DNA of 64,000 nt. Source: Catalimonadaceae bacterium JC749. GTDB taxonomy: Bacteria; Bacteroidota; Bacteroidia; Cytophagales; Cyclobacteriaceae. The DNA is taken from contig JAJNNC010000002.1 in the NCBI GenBank assembly GCA_021730635.1, positions 186,001-250,000 of the forward strand, written 5' to 3'. A program made the translations under genes and the position numbers. Below are positions 18,985 through 27,566 of the stretch, one piece after another. Every line of letters starts with the position of its first letter. Position 1 is the first letter of the stretch. Below the pieces are notes generated by a model. The model was not told where the DNA came from. It made no database searches and worked only from the letters and a program-made list of their open reading frames with translations.

Positions 18985-19785
18985 TCAACCATTATCAACA
19001 AAGCCAGGATAGAGTGTCATACCACCGTCAACATAGATGGTTTGCCCCTGCACATAATCTGATTCATCAGAGGCCAACCAAACGGCAGCTTTGCCAATAT
19101 CTTCGGGTTCTCCGATCCGCTGGTAAGGAATCAGTTTCAGGAGCTGCTTTCTTTCATGCTCATCTTTCCAGACCGATTCATTGATTCTGGTTTTGATGGC
19201 GCCGGGACTCAAGGCGTTGACACGGATTTTGTAAGGAGAAAGCTCTTGTGCCAGCGTTTTCATAAACATCAGCACCCCTCCCTTGGTGGTAGCATAATTG
19301 ATATGGCCTGCCCAGGGGATAATATCATGCACAGAACTCATACAGATAATTTTTCCGGCGGCCTGGGAGCGTTCTTTTACAATACCTCTCCGCATAAATT
19401 CTCTGGCAGCCTCCTGCGCACAAAGAAACTGTCCTGTCAGGTTAATATCCAGCACTTTCTGCCAGTCTTCCAGGCTCATATCGAGGAAGGAAGCATCTTT
19501 TTGAATGCCTGCATTGCTCACCAGAATATCAACGGTGCCGAAAGTCTGGATAGTTTTCTGAAACATAGCTTTTACCGCTGGCTGCTTACTGACATCAGCC
19601 TGCACGATCATGGCTTTTCCTCCGAAAGATTCAATTTCCTGAAGGGTTTCTTCTGCGCCTTCCTGGCTATGGGAGTAATTGATACAAATCTGAGCCCCTT
19701 CTCTGGCCATCGCCAGTGCTATACCCTGACCCAAACCGGAACTGGCGCCCGTGATAAGGGCTGTTTGTCCTTGTAATCTTTTCAT
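18985..19785 (-). CDS. Short-chain dehydrogenase, glucose 1-dehydrogenase type
   Basis: The start at 19785 (MKRLQGQTALITGASSGLGQGIALAMAREGA) begins right at the Rossmann fold; an upstream in-frame start at 19872 would add 29 unrelated residues. The 266-residue protein has the classical SDR marks: TGASSGLGQG nucleotide loop, NAG at the end of beta-4, catalytic Ser in CMSSVHDI, and YATTK (YxxxK). The C-terminal ASDESDYVQGQTIYVDGGMTLYPGF is typical of glucose 1-dehydrogenases, which oxidise beta-D-glucose with NAD(P). It precedes the GH15 gene in the same direction and is probably the first gene of that operon. The exact substrate remains open, since SDR subfamilies are hard to tell apart. Confidence 0.9.
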   Translation of the reverse strand: MKRLQGQTALITGASSGLGQGIALAMAREGAQICINYSHSQEGAEETLQEIESFGGKAMIVQADVSKQPAVKAMFQKTIQTFGTVDILVSNAGIQKDASFLDMSLEDWQKVLDINLTGQFLCAQEAAREFMRRGIVKERSQAAGKIICMSSVHDIIPWAGHINYATTKGGVLMFMKTLAQELSPYKIRVNALSPGAIKTRINESVWKDEHERKQLLKLIPYQRIGEPEDIGKAAVWLASDESDYVQGQTIYVDGGMTLYPGFVDNG

Positions 19786-20051
19786 ATCGGTACACTTAAT
19801 AGGAAATATGGTTATGATACTTAATGGCTCAGGGGCAGAATTGTTAGGAAAGAATTGCGATTTACTCAACAATTGTTGCTAAAATTGCCTTCCAATAGGG
19901 AATGATAGAAAGGGTAATGGGTTTTGGTATGGGAAGTATAGCGAAGGTTGGGTCCATGTTTCCTGCAGAGAATGGTAGCAGGGCAGGAAAAATGAAAGGC
20001 GGATGGGAAACGAGATAAACTATAGTCAACTTATTATATAGCCTACCACTT

Positions 20052-20231
20052 ATGAAAGATTTTTTAGGAGTATTGTTGCTGCTGTTGGGTGTATTTGCCA
20101 CCATTGGCTTATTTGCTTATCTAGCCTTTTATCTGAATTACTTCTGGTGGGGGCTGTTACAGATTGTCCTTTCAACAGCGATTATACTTTTTTGTATCCG
20201 CTATTTCCGGTCCCGCAGAACAGACAGGTAA
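20052..20231 (+). CDS. Small two-helix membrane protein (59 aa)
   Basis: ATG at 20052 opens a 59-residue frame closed by TAA at 20229-20231. It encodes MKDFLGVLLLLLGVFATIGLFAYLAFYLNYFWWGLLQ and then IVLSTAIILFCIRYFRSRRTDR. Two hydrophobic helices and a basic tail on the second suggest a small integral membrane protein with the tail inside. The composition looks like a real membrane protein and not chance. No family is recognised. It stands alone between the divergent SDR gene and the polysaccharide operon. Confidence 0.6.
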   Translation: MKDFLGVLLLLLGVFATIGLFAYLAFYLNYFWWGLLQIVLSTAIILFCIRYFRSRRTDR

Positions 20232-20750
20232 TCCGCAGGAGGTACAAATTTTGTGTGGCAGATTAGTAAACTAAAAAATAATTTCTGTCGTTTGTCTACC
20301 TAATCTGAGTCGATAAATGATCGGTTCAGGAGAAAAAGTATATTTGCCCGCCAGAATGGTCAGCTATATTTCTCGGATGGCAAATCACAGGTTGCATTAT
20401 TCTTGTGGGAACGAAATAGAACACAAGTATCCTCACCGTTTTGTAAAACAATACGGGGCAGGCTGAAGGGAAATGTAAGAAATTATATGAATTTTAATTG
20501 ATTTTTCTCTTCTCTGGTGTAGCTTTGATTATATTTATAGTTAAAGAAAATCGTTTATTTATTAGAGGATATTAAGTAATTGGGTTTAATTTTTAACAAT
20601 TTTTTTATTAAAAATACTTTTTAATGTGATTTTCAATTTGTTTATTTGTTATTAAAAAATTGAAAATTATAAATTATTTTCTCTTTAACTAACTGCTTTC
20701 ACCCTCAATAGGATGTAATTTTTTTCAGATTTATTTCAAAAATAACTGGT
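20232..20750. other. Long AT-rich leader/intergenic region before the exopolysaccharide operon
   Basis: There is no gene in these 519 bases. A -7-like box (TATATTTG, 20339-20346, plus strand) is present without a well-spaced -33 box. If used, it would give a leader of about 400 bases. The last 200 bases are extremely AT-rich and contain a perfect inverted repeat, listed separately. Confidence 0.5.
20629..20667 (+). repeat. Perfect 11-bp inverted repeat in the exopolysaccharide operon leader
   Basis: ATTTTCAATTT (20629-20639) and AAATTGAAAAT (20657-20667) are exact reverse complements separated by 17 bases. They lie 84 bases before the GTG start of the first gene. A hairpin in the leader RNA or a regulator site are both possible. 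In such an AT-rich stretch chance is a real alternative. Confidence 0.45.
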
Positions 20751-21533
20751 GTGAAGAACCGAATACTACTAACCCTACCTTTACTATTGTTTTTGATGAG
20801 TGCTTGTATTTCTAATAGAAAGTTAGTGTATTTTCCGGATCCGGAATTTAATACAAGAGCTGCTACCAAAATTACCAACCGTCGCAGTGCTTATCAGTTA
20901 CAGCCGCGCGACATCTTGTCTGTTAGAATCAAGACATTAGACGAAGAGACTTCCGAATATTTCAATATTCAGTCTGAAGGGGGGTTCAACCAGTTTAATG
21001 CAGCGGGCATTTATATCAATGGTTATTCTATAGATGGAGACGGTAATATAGAACTGCCGGAGGTAGGAAAAATCAAAGTGCAGGGATTGACCATAGAAGA
21101 GGCCCAGACAATGATACAGGAAAAAGTGAGTGATTTTTTAGCCAATGTGACCATCTTCGTCAAACTGGTTAGCTTTAAAATCACGGTGTTGGGGGAGGTA
21201 AACAACCCCGGACTTTATTATATTTACAATGAACAAGCCACCATTTTAGAAGGACTGGGTATGGCCGGAGATCTGACAGACTTTGGCAACCGGGAAAATA
21301 TTACCTTGATCAGGCAGGTAGAAGGCGGCTCTGAAGCTATTTTATTAAATTTGAAAGATCCTAATCTTATTCAATCTCAGTATTATTATCTGTCTCCAAA
21401 TGATGCAATTTATGTACAGCCCCTCGAAGAAAAGAATATCAGGTCTAACCTGAGCGCATTCAGTATTCTGAGTATAGTCTTCGGTGCTGTTTCATCTACT
21501 ATACTGATTTTAAATTACCTATATCCTGACTGA
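20751..21533 (+). CDS. Polysaccharide export outer-membrane lipoprotein (Wza/BexD-like)
   Basis: The frame opens with GTG at 20751, giving MKNRILLTLPLLLFLMSAC, a lipoprotein signal with Cys about 19. The 260-residue protein has the Poly_export domain (YQLQPRDILSVRIKTLDEETSEYFN ... GYSIDGDGNIELPEVGKIKVQGLTIEEAQTMIQEKV) and a SLBB domain (FKITVLGEVNNPGLYYIYNEQATILEGLGMAGDLTDFGNRENITLIRQ). It ends in a hydrophobic helix (LSAFSILSIVFGAVSSTILIL) that would span the outer membrane as in Wza. It is the first gene of the operon and is followed after one base by the co-polymerase gene with which it forms the trans-envelope channel. Confidence 0.93.
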   Translation: MKNRILLTLPLLLFLMSACISNRKLVYFPDPEFNTRAATKITNRRSAYQLQPRDILSVRIKTLDEETSEYFNIQSEGGFNQFNAAGIYINGYSIDGDGNIELPEVGKIKVQGLTIEEAQTMIQEKVSDFLANVTIFVKLVSFKITVLGEVNNPGLYYIYNEQATILEGLGMAGDLTDFGNRENITLIRQVEGGSEAILLNLKDPNLIQSQYYYLSPNDAIYVQPLEEKNIRSNLSAFSILSIVFGAVSSTILILNYLYPD

Positions 21534-21534
21534 T

Positions 21535-23904
21535 ATGAATACGAAAAGGAATGTATTTGATGATAATATCGACTTTAAATCGCTTTTTAGGAAGTTCACG
21601 AGCAAGTGGTACTATTTTATCATTACGCTTTTGGCTGCCCTAACCCTGGCTGTCATTTATTATAAATTATCAAACAAATACTATGACGTTGAAGCTACCC
21701 TGCAACTCAACGAAAATACGTATAACTACAGCAGCAAGGAAGAACTGACGGTACTATCCGACCTGATGAAAAAACAAACGATCATTGAGGATGAGATCGG
21801 CATGTTATCCTCCTATGAGATTGTGGGTAGAACCATACGGCAATTAGATTTTACCATATCCTATTTTCAGCGGCAGAATTTTTTAGGAATCAGTAGCTCC
21901 ACGGAAGTATACTCCCATGGCTTTAAAATATTACCGGATGCTGAGTATCCCCAGCCTATCTATTTACCCATCTATCTTGAATTTTTAGGCAATGACAAGG
22001 TGAGAATATCTACGGAAGGTGAAGAGATCTATCTGTATGATATGGTTACCAAAGAAAAAAGCGCGCGCTCTGTTCCTGAGATACAGTTTGAAAAAGAACA
22101 GTCCGTCTTCGCGCCGGTCACCAGTGAGTACCTGAACTTTGAAATATTGCTGGATAGCATGGCTACTTTTGAGGAAGGGGATCGATATTTCTTTGTCATT
22201 AATACAGAAGACAATCTTATTGATAATTACCGGGATAAACTAAGAGTCTCTCGTCTGTCAGAAGAGTCCAATATTATCAAGCTGGCTACGACCGGAAGTG
22301 TGGTAGAGAAAGAACAGCTGTTTATCAATACGCTGATGAACACTTTCATCGATAATGATCTGCAAAAGAAAAATCAGTTTGGTCTGAAGGCGATTGAGTT
22401 TATTGATACGCAGCTCAGCAAGGTTTCCGATTCGCTGGAAAATGTGGAAGGTGTGATAGAGACGTTTCGCACCGACAAAAACATCATGGATATCGGCGTG
22501 ACCACAGAGAGTCTGACAGGCAGGGTGAACCAACTGGAAGCCCGTCGGGCCGAACTGAGTATCCAGAATGAATATTATAAAAACATTGCCCGGTCTTTAC
22601 TCAAAGGAAATGATCTGAATGATATTGTCGCTCCTTCTTCGGTAGGTATTGAAGATCCCTTGCTGAAAAGCTTGCTGCTGGAATTATCCCAGCTACAACA
22701 GCAGAAGGTTTCGGTGAGCTACAGTTCGTCAAAGAATAACCCGGTGCTGAAGTTGCTGAATGATAAAATTGCCAATACCCGGGCTTCCCTGCAGGAGAAC
22801 GTAGACAACCTCATCAATTCCTCGAAAGCAACCCTCAATCAGATTGAGCGGGAGATGCGTACCTATCAGGCGCGGTTGAATGAACTTCCTCAGAATGAAC
22901 GTAACCTGGTGGATTTGCAAAGAAAATTTACGCACAACGACAACGTCTATAATTTCTTACTGCAAAAAAGAGCGGAAGCGGGTATCGCTGTCGCTTCTAA
23001 TGTGGCCGATAAAAGTATCATAGACGAAGCCCGTATGGCTGGTGATGGCCCGGCTTACCCTAATCTGATGAAAATTCTGGTCATGGCCATGCTGGCCAGC
23101 CTGCTCCTGCCTGTAGGGCTTATCATGGCGAAAGACTTTTTCAACGATAAAATTAACAGCAAAGACGATCTCCAGCATATCAGCGATATTCCTATTCTGG
23201 AATCTATCGTCAGGGCAGAATACAATGGCAACAAAAATGTAGTAAAGAACCGGCTCATGGTCGACGAGTCTTTTAAATTTGCCCGTGTCAATCTGCAATA
23301 CCTGTATGGCAATACGACCTGCAAAGTGATTGGGGTCACCTCTTCCATCGCAGGAGAAGGCAAAACTTTTTGCTCTTCCTACCTGAGTTCTTCCTTTGCC
23401 CGCTCTGGCAAAAGGACCCTGCTGGTGTGTGGCGACCTGCACAGGCCCAGGATCAAGGAATATCATAAAATTAAAGATCAGCCGGGCCTGGCAGAATATC
23501 TGTCGCAGAAGAACAGCCTGGAAGAAGTAATTCAACATACTGAAATTCATTCGCTGGACATTATCGCACCGGGAAATATCGTCTACGAACCCTCCAGCTT
23601 ACTAGAGCAGCCCCGTATGCATGATTTATTTTCGGCCATCCGGTCAAAATATACTTATGTGGTAGTAGAAACTCCACCGGTAGGTTATGTGGCCGATTAT
23701 CTTTTAATAGCAAAATATTTTGACATCAACTTGCTGGTAGTACGGCATAATTATACCGACAAAAAAGTGCTGGCTTCCACAGAAGAGCTTCTGAAAGAGA
23801 ACCAAATCAAAAATCTCAATATTCTTTTTAACGGGGTGAAGACCAATGATGACGCGCAATACAAGCACCGGAAAAAAGTTTACAGCTATCGTAACGCTCG
23901 ATAA
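21535..23904 (+). CDS. Wzc-like polysaccharide co-polymerase with BY-kinase domain
   Basis: A 789-residue inner-membrane protein. It has TM1 near residues 25-45 (WYYFIITLLAALTLAVIYY), a long periplasmic coiled-coil region with a Wzz-like domain, TM2 near 510-530, and a cytosolic P-loop kinase domain. That domain has Walker A at about 603-611 (SSIAGEGKTF), an A' segment LLVCGDLHRPRIK and a Walker B-like VVVETPPV. Family members normally read LLIDADLRRP and DTPP, so two positions differ from consensus (Cys-Gly before Asp, and Glu for Asp). The C-terminal tyrosine cluster that such kinases autophosphorylate is short here (YKHRKKVYSYR). It sets chain length and couples the polymerase to the export channel; kinase activity is likely but not certain. 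Confidence 0.92.
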   Translation: MNTKRNVFDDNIDFKSLFRKFTSKWYYFIITLLAALTLAVIYYKLSNKYYDVEATLQLNENTYNYSSKEELTVLSDLMKKQTIIEDEIGMLSSYEIVGRTIRQLDFTISYFQRQNFLGISSSTEVYSHGFKILPDAEYPQPIYLPIYLEFLGNDKVRISTEGEEIYLYDMVTKEKSARSVPEIQFEKEQSVFAPVTSEYLNFEILLDSMATFEEGDRYFFVINTEDNLIDNYRDKLRVSRLSEESNIIKLATTGSVVEKEQLFINTLMNTFIDNDLQKKNQFGLKAIEFIDTQLSKVSDSLENVEGVIETFRTDKNIMDIGVTTESLTGRVNQLEARRAELSIQNEYYKNIARSLLKGNDLNDIVAPSSVGIEDPLLKSLLLELSQLQQQKVSVSYSSSKNNPVLKLLNDKIANTRASLQENVDNLINSSKATLNQIEREMRTYQARLNELPQNERNLVDLQRKFTHNDNVYNFLLQKRAEAGIAVASNVADKSIIDEARMAGDGPAYPNLMKILVMAMLASLLLPVGLIMAKDFFNDKINSKDDLQHISDIPILESIVRAEYNGNKNVVKNRLMVDESFKFARVNLQYLYGNTTCKVIGVTSSIAGEGKTFCSSYLSSSFARSGKRTLLVCGDLHRPRIKEYHKIKDQPGLAEYLSQKNSLEEVIQHTEIHSLDIIAPGNIVYEPSSLLEQPRMHDLFSAIRSKYTYVVVETPPVGYVADYLLIAKYFDINLLVVRHNYTDKKVLASTEELLKENQIKNLNILFNGVKTNDDAQYKHRKKVYSYRNAR

Positions 23905-23937
23905 CTTCTTTTTAGACTTTTACTGCTACCTACCCGT

Positions 23938-25311
23938 ATGAATGTAATCAAGGCATTGATTTCTAAATTCTCTCGGCAAGAAACCCTGAAGAGAGTCACT
24001 GCTAATTTCTCGTGGTTGCTGTCTGAGCGTATGATTTTGATGGCCGTCACCTTGTTTGTGGGTATCTACATGGCTCGCTATTTAGGGCCTGAAGATTATG
24101 GTGTTCTCAACTTTGCCCTCAGTTTTGTAGGGCTTTTTACTACCATGGCCGATCTGGGCCTGGCCAAGGTCACTGTAAAAGAACTGGTAGACCGTGAGGA
24201 GTCTCGCGATGAGTTGATAGGTACAGCCTTTATCCTTCAATTGCTGGGTGCCCTTTTCATGTTTGCGCTTGTTTTCGGGGCTTCATTCCTGATCGATACC
24301 ACCACCGAATCACGATGGATTATCTATATCATCGCTTTTGGTTTGATCTTTTCTTCCTTTCAGCCTATTGCGTATTATTTTCAGTCTAAGGTTCTTTCCA
24401 AATACGAAGCCATCTCCCGAACATCAGGCCTGGTCACTATTTCCTCTGCCAAGATAGTGCTGGCCTTATCGGGGGCTCCCCTGTTGTATTTTGCCTTTGC
24501 CTATATGTTGCGGTTTGTGCCGATGGCCATTACCCTCGTGCATTTTTACCAGAAAAAAGTAAGCAGCATTTTTCAATGGAAAGTGACCTGGAAAACAGCC
24601 CGGGGCTTATTACAGGATTGCTGGCCCATCGTCATCTCCGGTATCGTGGTTTCCTTCAACAGGAAAATTGACCAGGTAATGATCAACCAGATGTTGGGCA
24701 GTACAGAAGTAGGGTATTATGCGGCGGCTGCCAAACTGTCAGAAGTCTGGTACTTTATTCCTACTATCATCATCAGCTCCGTGTATCCTATCCTGATCAA
24801 ATACAAGAAACAATCGGAAGCCCTCTATAAGCGGCAGCTCAGGAAAATGTACGACCTGATGGTGGTCTTATCCATCTCCCTGGCCATCCCTGTTTCTTTC
24901 ATGTCCGACTGGATTGCCCATATCATTTACGGACCGGCCTATGTGCAAACAGGGGCTGTGCTGGCGATCCACGTGTGGGGTGGGGTATTTGTCTTCATGA
25001 ATGTGGTGCGGAGTAATTGGATTGTCATGGAGAAACAACAGAAATATGCGCCTATCATGCAAGCCGGGTCTGCGGTGGTCAATGTGGGCTTTAATCTTAT
25101 TTTAATTCCGATTTACGGTGTGTTGGGGGCTGCTGTAGCTACCCTGGCCACTGCCGCTTCCAGTCTTTTGCTGACACCGCTGTTTATCAATGCCAAATAC
25201 AGAGGGCAGGTGGTGATGGCTTTAGGATCTTTGAATATATTTATGTTGATTCACCGGCTGTTCCTGTATTCCAAGAAGATCAAATTTTCTCAGGAAGCCA
25301 AAAGCAAATGA
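23938..25311 (+). CDS. Wzx-type lipid-linked oligosaccharide flippase
   Basis: A 457-residue polytopic protein of the MOP superfamily. It opens with NFSWLLSERMILMAVTLFVGIYMARYLGPEDYGVLNFALSFVGLFTTMADLGL, the hallmark N-terminus of the polysaccharide biosynthesis protein family. A second half with GSTEVGYYAAAAKLSEVWYFIP and paired helices towards the end follows. It moves undecaprenyl-linked repeat units across the inner membrane. Its place between the co-polymerase and the glycosyltransferases, with a Wzy-like gene two positions on, indicates a Wzx/Wzy-dependent route. Confidence 0.93.
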   Translation: MNVIKALISKFSRQETLKRVTANFSWLLSERMILMAVTLFVGIYMARYLGPEDYGVLNFALSFVGLFTTMADLGLAKVTVKELVDREESRDELIGTAFILQLLGALFMFALVFGASFLIDTTTESRWIIYIIAFGLIFSSFQPIAYYFQSKVLSKYEAISRTSGLVTISSAKIVLALSGAPLLYFAFAYMLRFVPMAITLVHFYQKKVSSIFQWKVTWKTARGLLQDCWPIVISGIVVSFNRKIDQVMINQMLGSTEVGYYAAAAKLSEVWYFIPTIIISSVYPILIKYKKQSEALYKRQLRKMYDLMVVLSISLAIPVSFMSDWIAHIIYGPAYVQTGAVLAIHVWGGVFVFMNVVRSNWIVMEKQQKYAPIMQAGSAVVNVGFNLILIPIYGVLGAAVATLATAASSLLLTPLFINAKYRGQVVMALGSLNIFMLIHRLFLYSKKIKFSQEAKSK

Positions 25312-25341
25312 TTTGCTGATTTTTGATAATATTTTATATCC

Positions 25342-26265
25342 ATGAATGAAAGCACAGGACATCAGCCTATGTTAGCCCCTATCGTGCTGTTTGTATACAA
25401 CAGAGTAACCCACACCCGGTGGGTGATTGAATCTTTGCTGAAATGTGAAGGGGCCCGTCACAGCAAGCTGTTCATTTATTCAGATGGAGCAAAACATGAA
25501 GCAGACCAGGAGAGTGTGGCCAAGGTGCGTACTTATCTGGATAGCATTCGTGGTTTTGAGCAGGTGTCTCTCACCAAGCGGGAGCGTAACAACGGATTGG
25601 CGCATAACATCATCCAGGGTGTTACAGAAGTGATCAGCCGGTATGGTAAAGTGATCGTCATAGAAGATGATCTGATCTTTTCTCCTCACTTTTTAACATT
25701 CATGAACAGCGCGCTGAACTATTACGAAAAAGACCCCCGGATTTTTTCCATCAGCGGCTATAACCCTGCCATGCGCTTTCCTTCCTATTATCAGGAACAG
25801 GTCTATCTGAACTATAGAAACTCCTCCTGGGGGTGGGCCACCTGGTCCGACCGGTGGGATAAGATCGATTGGTCTGTGGCCGACTTTCAGCAATTTATGA
25901 AGGATAAAGCGCAACAGAAGCTTTTCAACAGGGGAGGCGAAGACTTAACCGATATGCTCATCAAGGTGATGAACGGCCAGGTCAATAGCTGGTCTATCCG
26001 GTTTACCTATGCACAGTACAAACAGGGAGCCTTTACCGTGTATCCGGTGCAATCCCTGGTATCTAACCTGGGTGCCGACGGCAGCGGAACCCATACAGAC
26101 AAAACCAATAAATTTGATGTGGTATTAAACAATCATCTGGATGAGATCCGTTTTCCTAGCCATCTTACGGTAGATGAAAACATAATGAAAGAATTTAAAA
26201 AGTTTTATCGTTTATCTTTGAAGAAAAAAATCAAAAGAATGTTACTTTCAGTAACACAATCGTAG
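25342..26265 (+). CDS. GT-A fold glycosyltransferase
   Basis: This 307-residue soluble enzyme starts PIVLFVYNRVTHTRWVIESLLKC and carries a DxD-type metal site in VIVIEDDLIFSPHFLTFMNSAL, followed by SISGYNP and YRNSSWGWATWSDRWDKIDW. That pattern is typical of GT2-like transferases of capsule and O-antigen loci, and it also resembles GNT-I-type folds. The donor and acceptor cannot be predicted. The polymerase gene starts 3 bases after its stop. Confidence 0.85.
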   Translation: MNESTGHQPMLAPIVLFVYNRVTHTRWVIESLLKCEGARHSKLFIYSDGAKHEADQESVAKVRTYLDSIRGFEQVSLTKRERNNGLAHNIIQGVTEVISRYGKVIVIEDDLIFSPHFLTFMNSALNYYEKDPRIFSISGYNPAMRFPSYYQEQVYLNYRNSSWGWATWSDRWDKIDWSVADFQQFMKDKAQQKLFNRGGEDLTDMLIKVMNGQVNSWSIRFTYAQYKQGAFTVYPVQSLVSNLGADGSGTHTDKTNKFDVVLNNHLDEIRFPSHLTVDENIMKEFKKFYRLSLKKKIKRMLLSVTQS

Positions 26266-26267
26266 GA

Positions 26268-27566
26268 ATGAGAAAAAGTGTCAGCTTTGTATTGGCTTGT
26301 TGGTTACTCATCGCAGTGCTTTATGTCCGCTTGCTCTGGCCCCGGATTGCGGGTGGTGGAGGCAGTGCCATGAGTTTTGGCATGGAGGGTATGGTCCGAT
26401 TGCTGTGTTTGGGTATTATCATCGTCATCTTGGTAGACCATCTCAACCGTTTTTCCTTCGTCTTCCGGTATGAGAAAAACTTTATTACGACGATCCTGGC
26501 CTTTTTGTTTCTCATGGTGGCGCAGGTGTTTATAGTGGGCAATATCAGCATGAATTTGCAGGGGTCTGTCAAATATTTTTACTACTTCGGCTTCCTGGCC
26601 ATTGCCTTGTATGGAACCATTGTCTACAGCGACCACAGTATCCGGACGCTGCTGAACGCAAGCATGATCCTGTTTTTTTCCGTGCTCATTTTCTATCCTT
26701 ATCTCATTGTCAACTCAGGACAAGACCCGCTTACCCGTTTGCTGAGTGAAGGAAACAGAGAGCATTTTCTGCTGGGTGCCAGTAATGAGGACGCCCACTT
26801 TATGACGACGCTCTTCATGCTCGTCTTCGTAAAAGTAAGAAAACACAAACTGCTCACCATTGCTTTGGCCTGCCTGTTCTATCTGGCCCTGATCTATAAT
26901 GGTACCCGTAGCGCCCTGGTGATCGCTTTTCTGCTGCCCATCATTTTCTATATCCTGTACAAGAGGAAGTTTGTGATGTCAGCCATCGTTGTTTCTATCA
27001 TCGTCATACTGACGTTGCCATACCTGACCACTTTTTTTCAATCCAAGTTCGAAAAAGACCTGGCTATCCTGGACAATACAGAAAAGGTAGTGTCCGGACA
27101 AGAGCATGGAGGCTCTCTTGCCTTTAGAATCACCCGCGTCTGGGCGCCCACCATTACTCATACCTTGAAACGCTCTCCCTTCGTGGGGTTTGGCAGCAAC
27201 GGATTTTATCTTGCCTCCCAAAAGGTTTTAGGAGAAGCGGCGTCGCCTCACAATTTTTTTATATGGACTTTTGTCAACTGGGGCTTTATCGGACTCTTCC
27301 TCATGTTGATGCTGTTTTATATACCTATTTCCTATGCCTGGAAGGCGTATATGCGGGAAAGTAATCAGGATGAATTGTTTACCATCATTGCTTTGCTCTG
27401 TGCCTGGTTTCAATTTATTGTGTGGTCTATGGTGGCCAACTCTGACAATGCGGAAGGATGGGTCATTTTATGTATGCTCATCGTGTTTTCTATCGCCATA
27501 AAATATAAAGATTTTAGTAGGGATTTACTGAGTACTCATGAAGGTATTAATCGTAAGCACGCGTGA
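26268..27566 (+). CDS. Wzy-type O-antigen/capsule polymerase
   Basis: A 432-residue protein with about ten to twelve hydrophobic helices and a long periplasmic loop near residues 260-320. The loop has FRITRVWAPTITHTLKRSPFVGFGSNGFY and ASPHNFFIWTFVNWGFIGL, which resembles the Wzy_C (O-antigen ligase/polymerase) motif with its conserved GxGxxxF and HN. It would join repeat units into polymer in the periplasm. Its 3' end overlaps the next glycosyltransferase gene by 29 bases, which argues for translational coupling. Confidence 0.85.
   Translation: MRKSVSFVLACWLLIAVLYVRLLWPRIAGGGGSAMSFGMEGMVRLLCLGIIIVILVDHLNRFSFVFRYEKNFITTILAFLFLMVAQVFIVGNISMNLQGSVKYFYYFGFLAIALYGTIVYSDHSIRTLLNASMILFFSVLIFYPYLIVNSGQDPLTRLLSEGNREHFLLGASNEDAHFMTTLFMLVFVKVRKHKLLTIALACLFYLALIYNGTRSALVIAFLLPIIFYILYKRKFVMSAIVVSIIVILTLPYLTTFFQSKFEKDLAILDNTEKVVSGQEHGGSLAFRITRVWAPTITHTLKRSPFVGFGSNGFYLASQKVLGEAASPHNFFIWTFVNWGFIGLFLMLMLFYIPISYAWKAYMRESNQDELFTIIALLCAWFQFIVWSMVANSDNAEGWVILCMLIVFSIAIKYKDFSRDLLSTHEGINRKHA

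Noticed and set aside
19862-20104. 80-codon minus-strand frame
   Set aside because: It overlaps the start of the 59-aa membrane protein gene and the upstream region of the SDR gene; the composition is not protein-like.
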